Shown one piece after another: positions 1 through 9,149 of a stretch of 64,000 nt of DNA; position 1 is the stretch's first letter, and the number at the start of each line of letters is the position of its first letter. The translations under genes were made by a program, and so were the position numbers. The notes under the pieces were generated by a model, which saw only the letters and a program-made list of their open reading frames with translations, did no database searches and was not told the origin of the DNA. Source of the DNA: Roseburia hominis (GTDB lineage Bacteria; Bacillota; Clostridia; Lachnospirales; Lachnospiraceae); NCBI RefSeq assembly GCF_021531695.1, contig NZ_JADYUI010000003.1, positions 62,001 through 126,000 of the forward strand. Direction: 5' to 3'.

Positions 1-212
1 TTATTTCCGTCCGATTCCGTCTGGGTAATCTGAATATCCAAACCTTCCGCATCAATTTCCATATACTTTGAAATCACCTTGATAATGTCGTTTTTAATCA
101 TTTCCATGACATCCGGAGAACAATCCGCTCTGTCTGAAATCAGCAACAATTTCAAGCGGTCTTTCGCAACGTCACCGGAATTTTTCTTTTTAAAAAAATC
201 CATAAATCCCAT
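1..212 (-). CDS. minE: Cell division topological specificity factor MinE (3' end outside window)
   Basis: MinE sets division-site placement by stimulating the MinD ATPase and displacing MinC from the membrane. Seventy codons are visible and the last codon runs off the window edge, so roughly 15-20 C-terminal residues are missing compared with the usual 85-90. The N-terminus (MGFMDFFKKK) fits the amphipathic membrane-targeting segment, followed by KDRLKLLLISDR, which matches the MinD-binding/beta-1 region (ERLQIIVAERR-like in enterics). The start at 212 follows AGGAGG with 9 bases of spacing. It lies 13 bases downstream of minD, so the two are almost certainly co-transcribed. Identification rests on these motifs plus the minC-minD-minE order. 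Confidence 0.93.
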   Translation of the reverse strand, partial: MGFMDFFKKKNSGDVAKDRLKLLLISDRADCSPDVMEMIKNDIIKVISKYMEIDAEGLDIQITQTESDGN

Positions 213-225
213 CGTTTGTATCCTC

Positions 226-1017
226 CTAATTTTTCTTGAATAAGCCTACAAATTTTGTCCAGACACCATTCTTTTCTTCTAAATCCAAAAGAGGTACCTC
301 TTCTCCGAGAATTCTATGGCAGATATTGGTATAAGCCTGTCCGGCAAGACTGTTAGAACCAACTAATGGTTCACCCTGATTTGTTGAGATAACAATCTGT
401 TCATCATCCGGTACCGCACCAATCAAATCAATGGCAAGAATTTCTTTTACATCCTCGATTGACATCATGTCACCACGTTTTACCATATCCATACGAAGGC
501 GGTTTACAATAAGTTTAATGTCTTTTAATTCATGTGCTTCAAGCAGACCGATAATACGGTCAGCATCACGAATCGCAGATACTTCCGGTGTGGTAACAAT
601 AAGTGCTCTGTCTGCACCTGCAATTGCATTCTGGAATCCCTGTTCAATTCCTGCCGGACAGTCTAAGAGTATGTAATCAAACTCTTCTCTTAATTCATCC
701 ACCAGTTTCTTCATCTGTTCCGGATTTACGGAAGTCTTGTCTCTGGTCTGTGCAGATGGTAAAAGGAAAAGATTTGGATATTTTTTATCCTTAATCAAAG
801 CCTGTTTGATTCGGCAATTTCCTTCCACAACATCTACTAAGTTATAAACGATACGGTTCTCTAATCCCATAACCACATCAAGATTACGAAGTCCAATATC
901 TGTATCAATCAAAACTACTTTTTTATTAAGCTGTGCAAGACCAGTTCCCACATTTGCAGTCGTTGTTGTTTTTCCAACTCCACCTTTTCCTGATGTAATA
1001 ACAATTACTTCACTCAT
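226..1017 (-). CDS. minD: Septum site-determining protein MinD
   Basis: ParA/MRP-family ATPase of 263 residues that cycles on the membrane, recruits MinC and is released by MinE. Residues 10-18 hold the deviant Walker A GKGGVGKTT; switch regions LIDTDIGLRNLD and LLDCPAGIEQGF follow. The C-terminus (WTKFVGLFKKN) is the typical amphipathic membrane-targeting helix. An in-frame ATG seven codons upstream exists, but AGGAGG lies 7 bases before the ATG at 1017, so MSEVIVITSGKGG is taken as the true N-terminus. It sits between minC and minE in one minus-strand operon that also includes the mre/mrd genes. Confidence 0.97.
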   Translation of the reverse strand: MSEVIVITSGKGGVGKTTTTANVGTGLAQLNKKVVLIDTDIGLRNLDVVMGLENRIVYNLVDVVEGNCRIKQALIKDKKYPNLFLLPSAQTRDKTSVNPEQMKKLVDELREEFDYILLDCPAGIEQGFQNAIAGADRALIVTTPEVSAIRDADRIIGLLEAHELKDIKLIVNRLRMDMVKRGDMMSIEDVKEILAIDLIGAVPDDEQIVISTNQGEPLVGSNSLAGQAYTNICHRILGEEVPLLDLEEKNGVWTKFVGLFKKN

Positions 1018-1048
1018 TGAAATATCCTCCTGATTCATTAAACTCTTC

Positions 1049-1726
1049 TTATATACTATTTAATAACTCTCTGGTAATTGGCTCTATTAAAATGTTTCCA
1101 TCGGAAACCATTGCCATTTGCGGTTCCATCGTACGTTTCCGGTTTCGGATTGCTTCCCACGGACCTTTATCTGCACTCCGTCCGATGACATTTCCGATTT
1201 TTATCTGAACCGGCTCCATGGTAAGAGCTGTTACAAAACAGCTTTCATCTCCCGCTGCACCGGCATAAGCATTCCCTTTTAATGCACCGATAATGACAAT
1301 ATTCCCCCGGGCAATGATTTTAGCACCCGGATTCACATCCCCGATAATGACAATACTGCTATCACATTTAAGAACCTGACCGGAACGCAGGGTACCTTTG
1401 TAAAACTCGCCCGTGTTATCTGCCACATTATTATAATAACTGTCTATTTTCTCTTTGTAAAGCTGTTCTCTTAATTCATCATGGTCTACCACACAGACAA
1501 CATGGATGGAAGTGTTTTCTGCAATTAAGTCTAATAATTCCAGTTCTTCCTCACCGGAAAGTATCCTTCCTTCAAATGAAATAGCAATACTTGCATTTTT
1601 AAAGAATTTTTCGGATTCTTTAAATTTGTCGAGAACTGCTTTTTTTAGTTCCGCAAACGATATGTTGTTATCTAAAATTAAATTAATTCCGTAACGATTA
1701 CTTTTTAAAATAACCGGTTGTGACAT
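1049..1726 (-). CDS. minC: Septum site-determining protein MinC
   Basis: Division inhibitor of 225 residues that blocks FtsZ polymerisation away from midcell. The N-terminal ~100 residues form the FtsZ-inhibitory domain. The C-terminal half has the regular beta-helix pattern (GDVNPGAKIIARGNIVIIGALKG) and the RSGQ motif that contacts MinD, about residues 114-117. The start is supported by GGAGG ten bases upstream. It lies between mrdA and minD, the usual clostridial arrangement in which Min genes follow the rod-shape genes. Confidence 0.95.
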   Translation of the reverse strand: MSQPVILKSNRYGINLILDNNISFAELKKAVLDKFKESEKFFKNASIAISFEGRILSGEEELELLDLIAENTSIHVVCVVDHDELREQLYKEKIDSYYNNVADNTGEFYKGTLRSGQVLKCDSSIVIIGDVNPGAKIIARGNIVIIGALKGNAYAGAAGDESCFVTALTMEPVQIKIGNVIGRSADKGPWEAIRNRKRTMEPQMAMVSDGNILIEPITRELLNSI

Positions 1727-1746
1727 TTACCAAAGACCTCCATTTC

Positions 1747-4614
1747 CTAGTCAGCAAATCCATTCGCGTTATCCGCTACATTGGTTGCCTGACCATTTAA
1801 TAATGCTGCTTCATCTTCTACTCCAAAACAGTACGACAATACTTTTCGTGACACATCTACGGCATTACTTGAAGTGTAGCCATACGCAATTCTTGTTGCA
1901 ATTGATATCTGGGGTGCTTCATAAGGTGCATACCCGACAAAAAGTGCATGATTCGGTCTGGTTGCAACCTGCTGTGCCGTACCGGTCTTTCCCGCTACTG
2001 CAATCGGAAATCCATCAAATTCGGAATGGGACTCCACAACCATACGCATACCGGAATGAATTGCATCCCAGGTGGAAGAAGCAACGTCAACGTTATTTTT
2101 TACGGTTGGCTGATATTCGGTAAGCAGATTTCCGTTAGAATCCGTGACCTTATTCAACAAAGTATAATTATATACTGTTCCGGAATTCGCAACCGCAGTG
2201 ACATATCGTGCTAATTCTGTCGTGGTATAGTTGTGGTTACTCTGTCCGATTGCTGCAGTAATCGGATATTCCGTTGCAATTTGCGGCTCATTTTCCGGGA
2301 TTTCAATTCCTGTTGTATCACCGAGTCCATACATTGTTGCATACTTTGTAATGGCAGAAATTCCCTTATCCGCATTATAAGTTTCTCCATTACAGCTTAA
2401 GCGATACCCGACTTCATAAAAGAAATAGTTACAGGAATCCCTGATTGCTTCCGAAACATTGATAAGCCCATGGGTACTTGGGTATATCCAACATTTTGGA
2501 CTTGGAGAGACTTTCATGAACTGTCCCTCATCTAAAATCTGTTCAGACGGAGAGGATAACACTCCTTCGGTAAGTCCCGCTGTTGCCGTTACCATTTTAA
2601 AAGTAGACCCCGGTGCTGTACGCTGTTGTGTCGCATAATCATAAAGCGGCAATGACAAATCTGCCTGTAATTTTGCATAATATTCTGCATCCACCGTATT
2701 CGCCAGACGGTTATTATCAAATCCCGGATACGTCACACAGGCAAGAAGTTCTCCGGTATTTACATCCGTAATAACGCAGGACCCAGTACAAGGGTCTAAT
2801 GCAAGCTGTGCCGGCGTAATCTCTAAATTATGAATCTTTTCGCGAAGAAAATCAAACGAATTTATCTGCCCCTTGGATAAAGCAGTAACCTTTGCTTCAT
2901 CATAAGGCAATACTCCCTGATCGTATAAAATTAAGCACAGCTGTGTACCACTAATAAGATCCGACTGAATCATGGATTTATATATCTTTTTCGAAAATCC
3001 CTGATCTGTTTTTAACTCTTCCAGAATATATTGAACCAGAAAATCATATATTTCAGAAGAATCCGAATACTTCTCATCAACCGAAAATCCTGTAATATCA
3101 ATCCAGTTACTGTCAATGGCATGAGAAAGATATTCTTTTAAGCTAATGGTGTCATTCTTCCACGCGGTATAAATCTCATCCCCGGTATCAATTTTATCAG
3201 ACATTAAAATTCCATTGGAAGAAAGCATCGTAACAATATAGCTGATATAAGCCTGCGTTTCTTCATCAAGATTTTCAAACGCAACAGGTTTTTGAGCAGT
3301 AAGCTCTGTTTTCACTTTTTCAAGTACCTGTTCCTGTCTGGTAAGAAATCTGGAATAGACTGCCTGTTCTGTTTCGGAAGCATCTGCTTTTGTAAAGTGC
3401 TCGGTATTTATAACATTATTATTAATTAACGCAAAATACACATCGTAGATTGGGATTTTAATATCAGCTGCCGTACTATTATTAGAAGCAAGATATTCCT
3501 TTGCGTTGATGATTTTAGAATACACAATTCCGGCAATCTCCTGCTCTAACAAATCATAAATGGCTTCCTGCCAGTCTTTATTAATGGAAAGATATACATC
3601 GTTGCCCGCCAGTGGCTCAACACGCTCCGTTGTCTCCACAACCTTTCCAAGATTATCGACATAAACGGTCTCATAACCTTTTTGTCCCTGCAGTTGTAAA
3701 TCCATAACCTGTTCGATACCGGATTTTCCGACAACATCTGTCAGAGTGTAATTATCACTTTCTTTGGAAAGATTTTCGTATTCTTCATCGGAAATCTTCC
3801 CGGTATAACCGATAATATGTGCAAAATATTCACTGTCCACATATCTTCGTATCGTGTCTTCGGAAATTTCCATTCCCTGTAAAGAAGCTGCATTTTCACT
3901 GACATAAGCAACCGTTTTTTCACTGACATCCGTCGCTATGGTCGTCGAAATATATTTCTGAAAACTGTTTTGCGACATGGCATAACGAATCACTAAAATC
4001 CGGTATAAATCAGTTCTTGCATAGACATCTTCCGATAAGTCAAATCCCTTCTCGCGACAGAGATACGCAATTACCTGATCTGCACTTGCCTCTGCTTCAT
4101 TATAGCCAAGCTTTTTGTTATATTTTAAATCATCTGTCCTGGTTCGTCCATACACATCTGCCAGAAAACGAAGCAAGGATTTTCCTTCTACCGTAAAAGA
4201 ATAGCTTCCATCTTCATTTAAAGCAATATTAAAATTGTTTTCGATTTTATCTCCGTTCTTATCTAAAACAGAAAGAATGGTTGCAAGCTCATCATTGATC
4301 GCCTTATTTTTTTCTTTTAATGAATCATAAGTCCCGTTATCTTCAATGGTTACCGAATAAGCAAGCTCGTTATAGGCAAGCAATTCACCGTTTCTGTCGT
4401 AGATATTTCCCCTTGTGCTTGGTAACACTTTTTCTTTTTTAATTTTTAAAGTATAATTCTCCTGGTATTCTTCTCCGTGTACAATCTGTAAAGAAAATAA
4501 GCGTTCCAGCAGAATGACACACAAAAGAAGCATTACTGCGAAAAGCACGACCAGACGTGATTGAAAGAAATTTTTTAAAAATTCCCTGATTCGCTCAAAC
4601 AAACTTCGTTTCAC
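1747..4614 (-). CDS. mrdA: Penicillin-binding protein 2 (elongation transpeptidase)
   Basis: Class B PBP that cross-links peptidoglycan during cylindrical growth with RodA and the MreBCD complex. At 955 residues it is much longer than the ~630-700 of most PBP2s. A single membrane anchor lies at about residues 20-42, then the PBP-dimer segment beginning near STRGNIYDRNG. The extra length sits between the dimerisation and transpeptidase domains. Catalytic motifs are intact: SxxK in GSTFKM with Ser near 670, SxN as SCN near 727, KTGTAQ near 876. It overlaps mreD by 20 bases. The GTG at 4614 abuts an AAGGAG and is therefore doubtful; TTG at 4602 is an alternative start. Confidence 0.93.
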   Translation of the reverse strand: MKRSLFERIREFLKNFFQSRLVVLFAVMLLLCVILLERLFSLQIVHGEEYQENYTLKIKKEKVLPSTRGNIYDRNGELLAYNELAYSVTIEDNGTYDSLKEKNKAINDELATILSVLDKNGDKIENNFNIALNEDGSYSFTVEGKSLLRFLADVYGRTRTDDLKYNKKLGYNEAEASADQVIAYLCREKGFDLSEDVYARTDLYRILVIRYAMSQNSFQKYISTTIATDVSEKTVAYVSENAASLQGMEISEDTIRRYVDSEYFAHIIGYTGKISDEEYENLSKESDNYTLTDVVGKSGIEQVMDLQLQGQKGYETVYVDNLGKVVETTERVEPLAGNDVYLSINKDWQEAIYDLLEQEIAGIVYSKIINAKEYLASNNSTAADIKIPIYDVYFALINNNVINTEHFTKADASETEQAVYSRFLTRQEQVLEKVKTELTAQKPVAFENLDEETQAYISYIVTMLSSNGILMSDKIDTGDEIYTAWKNDTISLKEYLSHAIDSNWIDITGFSVDEKYSDSSEIYDFLVQYILEELKTDQGFSKKIYKSMIQSDLISGTQLCLILYDQGVLPYDEAKVTALSKGQINSFDFLREKIHNLEITPAQLALDPCTGSCVITDVNTGELLACVTYPGFDNNRLANTVDAEYYAKLQADLSLPLYDYATQQRTAPGSTFKMVTATAGLTEGVLSSPSEQILDEGQFMKVSPSPKCWIYPSTHGLINVSEAIRDSCNYFFYEVGYRLSCNGETYNADKGISAITKYATMYGLGDTTGIEIPENEPQIATEYPITAAIGQSNHNYTTTELARYVTAVANSGTVYNYTLLNKVTDSNGNLLTEYQPTVKNNVDVASSTWDAIHSGMRMVVESHSEFDGFPIAVAGKTGTAQQVATRPNHALFVGYAPYEAPQISIATRIAYGYTSSNAVDVSRKVLSYCFGVEDEAALLNGQATNVADNANGFAD

Positions 4615-5113
4615 TCCTTTTTTCGGATTTTTCCAACCATTGATTCAGTTTTAAAATAATATAATATAACAGAATTGTAATCAGTAAAGTATAGACCAGT
4701 TCCGGTATCATAACATGTAAAAAATAGTAAAAGAATGCAAATCTTTTCCGAAATAAAAACAAAAAAAAGTAAATGCAGAGATTATAGAAAAGGTCGCTCG
4801 CCGAAATAAGAAGCATTGGAAGCTTGATATCATCCGGGAAAAAAACGGAAGAAAAGAATCCGTTACCATATCCGATGTACATATAAAGCAAGGCATGAAA
4901 ACCCAAAATATTTCCAAAAAACAAATCAACTAAAAGCCCGGAAAAGAAGCCAATAAACATTCCTTCTTTTTTGCCTCGCATAAAACCAAATGCAGAAACT
5001 ACGACAATTAAAAGATTCGGACCTATTGATGCAAAGCTAAGTGCCTGAAACACTGTCGTCTGCAATAAAAAACATATTATAATAATAATGGAAACGGTTA
5101 CTTTGCGTTTCAT
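4595..5113 (-). CDS. mreD: Rod shape-determining membrane protein MreD
   Basis: Small polytopic membrane protein (172 residues) linking MreB/MreC to the elongation machinery. Several hydrophobic segments are seen, beginning with VSIIIIICFLLQTTVFQAL, and the polar motif FFSGLLVDLFFGN typical of MreD is present. Longer upstream in-frame sequence overlaps mreC; the ATG at 5113 (MKRKVTVS) after AGGGG is preferred. It lies 13 bases downstream of mreC and its 3' end overlaps mrdA, suggesting translational coupling. Sequence conservation in MreD is weak, so position in the cluster contributes much to the call. Confidence 0.92.
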   Translation of the reverse strand: MKRKVTVSIIIIICFLLQTTVFQALSFASIGPNLLIVVVSAFGFMRGKKEGMFIGFFSGLLVDLFFGNILGFHALLYMYIGYGNGFFSSVFFPDDIKLPMLLISASDLFYNLCIYFFLFLFRKRFAFFYYFLHVMIPELVYTLLITILLYYIILKLNQWLEKSEKRSETKFV

Positions 5114-5126
5114 AAAATACCCCTTA

Positions 5127-6014
5127 TTACTGTTGTTCTCCGGCATTTTCTGCCGACACATCTGCTTTTTTATCAAGAATGACTAAAACTTCCTGAATGT
5201 GTTCAAAATCAACAACCGGTGTGATGGTCCCGGATTTCGTCAGATTGTTGGAATCCGTCTGGATATCTTTGATATATCCGATTAAGATTCCCTGCAAATA
5301 TTTATCACTGATATAGGAAGTTACAACCTGATCTCCTGCCTGCACCTGATTATCACTGTCTTTTAAATCGCTGAATTCAATCTCCTGATTCTCGTTCATC
5401 TTCTGTAAGCTTCCATGAACAATACAATTATCAGAAGTAGAAAGATCCATACCGCTGACACTGCTTGTATCATCAATAATGGAACGTACCTTTGCATAAT
5501 TCGGAGCGACTTCTGTCACAATTCCAACCAGACCGCTTCCGGCAAGTACATTCATGTCTTTTTCAATCCCATCTTTAGAACCTTTATCAATGATAAAGGT
5601 GTTAAACCAGTTCCCGGAATCTTTCCCAATTACATTTGCCGCAACCTTTTCATAGCTTGGATACTTCTCGTCCAATTCCAATAAGGCACGATAATTTTCC
5701 AGATCGTACTGCTCTAATTTAATGGTGTTCAATTCCTGTGTTAATTCATCAACCTGTGCCTGCAATTCCTCGTTCTTTTGCATGACATCATTTAAATTTT
5801 TCAAATTATCCGCTTTTTCTGACAAAAATGTGCCGACCGAATTAATGCCTCTTTGCATCGGCACAAAGACATATCCGGCAACTGCACTTAAAGGTCCGCC
5901 GGAAAGATTCAGTGTCAGGCTAAGAAAAATGGTCCCCACACATACAACGGTCATTCCAAGCAGAATATATTTCGGCGGTACCGTAACTTTCGGTTTGCGT
6001 TTTATGCGTTTCAT
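5127..6014 (-). CDS. mreC: Rod shape-determining protein MreC
   Basis: Bitopic membrane protein (295 residues) that scaffolds the elongation complex outside the membrane. One transmembrane segment lies at about residues 17-38, followed by a coiled coil (about 65-115, rich in Leu/Glu/Gln: NDVMQKNEELQAQVDELTQ), then the paired beta-barrel domain with VIGKDSGNWFNTFIIDKGS and GLVGIVTEV, standard MreC features. The start follows GAGGG with 6 bases of spacing. It sits between mreB and mreD. Confidence 0.95.
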   Translation of the reverse strand: MKRIKRKPKVTVPPKYILLGMTVVCVGTIFLSLTLNLSGGPLSAVAGYVFVPMQRGINSVGTFLSEKADNLKNLNDVMQKNEELQAQVDELTQELNTIKLEQYDLENYRALLELDEKYPSYEKVAANVIGKDSGNWFNTFIIDKGSKDGIEKDMNVLAGSGLVGIVTEVAPNYAKVRSIIDDTSSVSGMDLSTSDNCIVHGSLQKMNENQEIEFSDLKDSDNQVQAGDQVVTSYISDKYLQGILIGYIKDIQTDSNNLTKSGTITPVVDFEHIQEVLVILDKKADVSAENAGEQQ

Positions 6015-6023
6015 GATTTCCCT

Positions 6024-7040
6024 CTATTTATAAATTTTTGTTTTTAAGCTGAACGCAAGATGTTTGTACTTTTCATCGGAAACAATTTTAATCAAACCTC
6101 TTACAACGCTCTCTTCCGGTTCATCACAACGATTTACTTTAATATTCGTAATGCTGGCAAACAGATCATCCAGCTGTTTAATCTGAGATGCTCCACCGGT
6201 AATATAGATACCGGAATGAATAATATCTTTTGCAAGTTCCGGTGGTGTCTTTTCCAGAATCATTTTTATGGAATTGCAGATAGAACTCAGATTGTCTTTA
6301 ATTGCTTCGTATACAATCTGGGCAGAAATCTCCATTTCAATCGGAAGACCACTTACGACATCACGTCCTACAATGACCATGGTATCATTAGAACCGGAAA
6401 CTCCGGAACCAAGTTCTTCTTTTAACTGCTTTGCCGTTTTCTGACCGATGACCAGATTAAAATTCTTCTTAATATAAGAAATAATGGATTCATCTAAACG
6501 GTTTCCACCAAAATGCAATAAATCACTAAGAACCAGACCTCCTAATGAAATCACGGAAATCTCTGTGGTATCTGCCCCGATATCTACAATCATGACACCC
6601 GTCGGCTCGTTAACATCAAGTCCAAGACCTACCGCATCTGCAATTGGTTTCTCGCATAGCAGAACATTTTTCGGTTTCATCTTACTCTTGTAAAACATAT
6701 CAAAAAATGCTTTTTTCTCTACTTCTGTAATATCAGTCGGAACAGCAACAATGTACTCTGCTCCATGTGTCTTTCCCTTCGCATGCTTCTCAATAAAATC
6801 GAAAATCATAGTCTGCATATTATTAAAATCTGCAATGACACCATTCACGATTGGAAATGTAACATTAATGGTCTCCGGTGCTTTTTCATACATGGCATAT
6901 GCATCATTTCCATAAGCATACATCTGGTTTTTATTGATAATCGCAATCGTATTTTTCTCGTTTAAGACTTTTCCGGTTGCCTTACAGTATACTTTCAAAT
7001 TGCAGGTTCCCAAATCAATTCCATAAACATTGTTATTCAT
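6024..7040 (-). CDS. mreB: MreB-type actin-like rod shape protein (divergent)
   Basis: Bacterial actin homolog (338 residues) expected to guide cell-wall elongation under the membrane. The phosphate-1 motif reads GIDLGTCNLKVY where most MreB proteins have GIDLGTANTLVY; phosphate-2 is VDIGADTTEISVI and the C-terminal adenosine motif is YITGGASQIKQL. The usual Gly-Arg-Thr-Pro segment before VIADF is replaced by NVTFPIVNG, so this is a divergent family member. The ATG at 7040 matches the conserved N-terminus and follows GGGAG; the 37 codons upstream would overlap radC and are rejected. It heads the mreB-C-D cluster. Confidence 0.92.
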   Translation of the reverse strand: MNNNVYGIDLGTCNLKVYCKATGKVLNEKNTIAIINKNQMYAYGNDAYAMYEKAPETINVTFPIVNGVIADFNNMQTMIFDFIEKHAKGKTHGAEYIVAVPTDITEVEKKAFFDMFYKSKMKPKNVLLCEKPIADAVGLGLDVNEPTGVMIVDIGADTTEISVISLGGLVLSDLLHFGGNRLDESIISYIKKNFNLVIGQKTAKQLKEELGSGVSGSNDTMVIVGRDVVSGLPIEMEISAQIVYEAIKDNLSSICNSIKMILEKTPPELAKDIIHSGIYITGGASQIKQLDDLFASITNIKVNRCDEPEESVVRGLIKIVSDEKYKHLAFSLKTKIYK

Positions 7041-7062
7041 AATAATTCTGCTCCCTCCGGAC

Positions 7063-7755
7063 TTAAGTGATAAGTCCTTTCTCTCTAAAACTGTAATACC
7101 TATTATCGCCGATGATAATGTGATCCGCAAGGCGAATTCCAAGTAAATCACCGCACTTTTTTATCATTTCGGTAGAAATCTTATCCTGATTGCTTGGAAA
7201 CGGCTGACCGCTGGGATGATTGTGCAATAAAATTATCTGCACTGCCTTCTGGTTTAATGCCGCAAGAAATATCTCCCTGGGCGATATAAGAGAGGCATTG
7301 ACTGTTCCAACGGAAATCACCTTGTCCCCTAAAAGAGAACATTTGGCGTCAAACATTGCAACCAGTAAATTTTCCTTTTCCTCATGTCTGAACTGCTCCA
7401 TATAATATGCAGCGACGGAGGACGCGTCGGTAAGAGAAAAATCCTGACGGCGTCTTGTCATTGCAAGGCGTTTGGATAATTCTGCCATACACTTTAACTG
7501 GATAGCCTTTACTTTTCCAATCCCCGGTATCTCTACCAGTTCCTCCAGTGTCATCTGGTACAGATTTAAAATTCCGCCCTGATTCTTAGCCAAAAGCTGG
7601 TTTGCCAATTCTACAGAGGTTGCTCCCCTTGTGCCGGTTCTTATCAATACAGCGATAAGTTCAGCATCTGATAAGTACTCTGCTCCGTACTTTGCGCATT
7701 TCTCGTATGGTTTCTCAGTCTCCGGTAATTCTTTCATGATAAAATTATTATGCAT
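7063..7755 (-). CDS. radC: RadC family JAB-domain protein
   Basis: Protein of 230 residues with a helix-hairpin-helix region (about 65-90, EIPGIGKVKAIQL) and a C-terminal JAB/MPN metalloprotease-like domain whose metal motif is HNHPSGQPFPSNQD. The family was once linked to DNA repair but its cellular function is unsettled. Start is preceded by AAAGGA. It lies just upstream of mreB, as in Bacillus (radC-mreB-mreC-mreD), so it is likely transcribed with the shape genes. Confidence 0.95.
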   Translation of the reverse strand: MHNNFIMKELPETEKPYEKCAKYGAEYLSDAELIAVLIRTGTRGATSVELANQLLAKNQGGILNLYQMTLEELVEIPGIGKVKAIQLKCMAELSKRLAMTRRRQDFSLTDASSVAAYYMEQFRHEEKENLLVAMFDAKCSLLGDKVISVGTVNASLISPREIFLAALNQKAVQIILLHNHPSGQPFPSNQDKISTEMIKKCGDLLGIRLADHIIIGDNRYYSFREKGLIT

Positions 7756-7815
7756 TGAATCCTTTCTACTCTCTCTCTTTGTAGTGGACTCCCAATTTAA
7801 AGCATATCTATTATA

Positions 7816-9117
7816 TTAGCACAACAAATCTTTATTAACAAGATTCTGTTCGTAAAGTTTTTGTAAAGACATAAGAATTCCCAATTTCGCATGATACCAG
7901 GTAAGACCACCCTGGAAATACACAGCATAAGGCGGTTTTAAAGGACCATCTGCGCTAAGTTCAATTGAGGAGCCCTGTACAAAAGCACCCGCTGCCATGA
8001 TGACTTTACTGTCATATCCCGGCATATCCCAAGGCTCCGGTGATACATAGCTGTCTACCGGCGCTGCCGCCTGAATTCCCTCACAAAATGCAATGAGTCC
8101 TTCCGGTGAATTCAAAGTAACTGCCTGGATAATATCATGTCTGCTCTCGGTACTGTTTGGAATAACAGAAAATCCAAGTTTTTCATAAATATTTGCGGCA
8201 AAAATAGCTCCCTTTAAAGCACCACTGACTACGGTCGGTGCCTGGAAAAATCCCTGATAAAAGGACTGAATGACACCAAGAGAAGCTCCCACTTCTTTTC
8301 CGAGTCCGGGAGAAGTTAAACGATATGCCGCATTTTCCACACATTCCTTTTTTCCCACGATGTAACCGCCGATTGGTGCCAGACCACCGCCCGGATTTTT
8401 GATTAAAGAACCGACCATCATATCTGCCCCTACTTCTAACGGCTCTTTTTCTTCTACGAATTCTCCATAACAATTATCCACCATACAGATAACATCCGGC
8501 TTAATTCCTTTGATAAAAGTAATCAGTTCTCCGATTCTTGCTACAGAAAGCGTCGGTCTGGTCTGGTATCCTTTGGACCGCTGAATCGTTACAAGTTTTG
8601 TCTTTTCATTAATGGCTTTTTTGATATTTTCATAGTCAAAACTGCCATCCGGCAATAAATCAACTTGTTTATAGGTGACACCATATTCTGCCAAAGACCC
8701 TTTCGACGGGCGGATTCCAATGACTTCTTCTAAGGTATCATAAGGTTTTCCGACCGGAGAAAGAAGTTCGTCTCCCGGTCTTAAGTTTGACATAAGGGCA
8801 AGTGCCAGCGCATGGGTTCCACAGGTAATCTGCGGACGTACCAGGGCATCCTCTCCTTTAAAGCAGTCTGCATAAACCTGCTCTAAGGTATCTCTTCCAA
8901 GGTCGCTGTAACCGTAACCTGTGGACTGGTTAAAACACTCTGCACTGACCTTATTTTTCTGCATGGCAGCAATGACTTTCATCTGATTAAATTCTGCCGT
9001 TGCATCAATTGCGTCAAAGCGCTCTTTTAAAGAATCTTCTATTTTCTTGCCGAAAGCGTAAACTTCCTTTGAAATTCCCAAACTTTCATATTGTTGTTCT
9101 AACATTTGTTCATTCAT
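7816..9117 (-). CDS. Methionine gamma-lyase family / aluminium-resistance-type PLP protein
   Basis: Protein of 433 residues in the fold-type I PLP family formerly called 'cystathionine beta-lyase family protein involved in aluminium resistance'. Visible motifs are STGYGYSDLGRDTLEQVYAD near residue 65, the large-domain segment ICMVDNCYGEFVE, and the expected Schiff-base lysine in SLIKNPGGGLAPIGGY near residue 240. The reaction is not established for this group; carbon-sulfur lyase activity is inferred from the fold. Start follows AGAGG. In Firmicutes this gene often sits near miaA/hfq, and here miaA is the next gene downstream on the same strand after a large palindromic element. Confidence 0.9.
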   Translation of the reverse strand: MNEQMLEQQYESLGISKEVYAFGKKIEDSLKERFDAIDATAEFNQMKVIAAMQKNKVSAECFNQSTGYGYSDLGRDTLEQVYADCFKGEDALVRPQITCGTHALALALMSNLRPGDELLSPVGKPYDTLEEVIGIRPSKGSLAEYGVTYKQVDLLPDGSFDYENIKKAINEKTKLVTIQRSKGYQTRPTLSVARIGELITFIKGIKPDVICMVDNCYGEFVEEKEPLEVGADMMVGSLIKNPGGGLAPIGGYIVGKKECVENAAYRLTSPGLGKEVGASLGVIQSFYQGFFQAPTVVSGALKGAIFAANIYEKLGFSVIPNSTESRHDIIQAVTLNSPEGLIAFCEGIQAAAPVDSYVSPEPWDMPGYDSKVIMAAGAFVQGSSIELSADGPLKPPYAVYFQGGLTWYHAKLGILMSLQKLYEQNLVNKDLLC

Positions 9118-9149
9118 TCTGTTTTTCCTCTTTCCTATTATATATTGTA

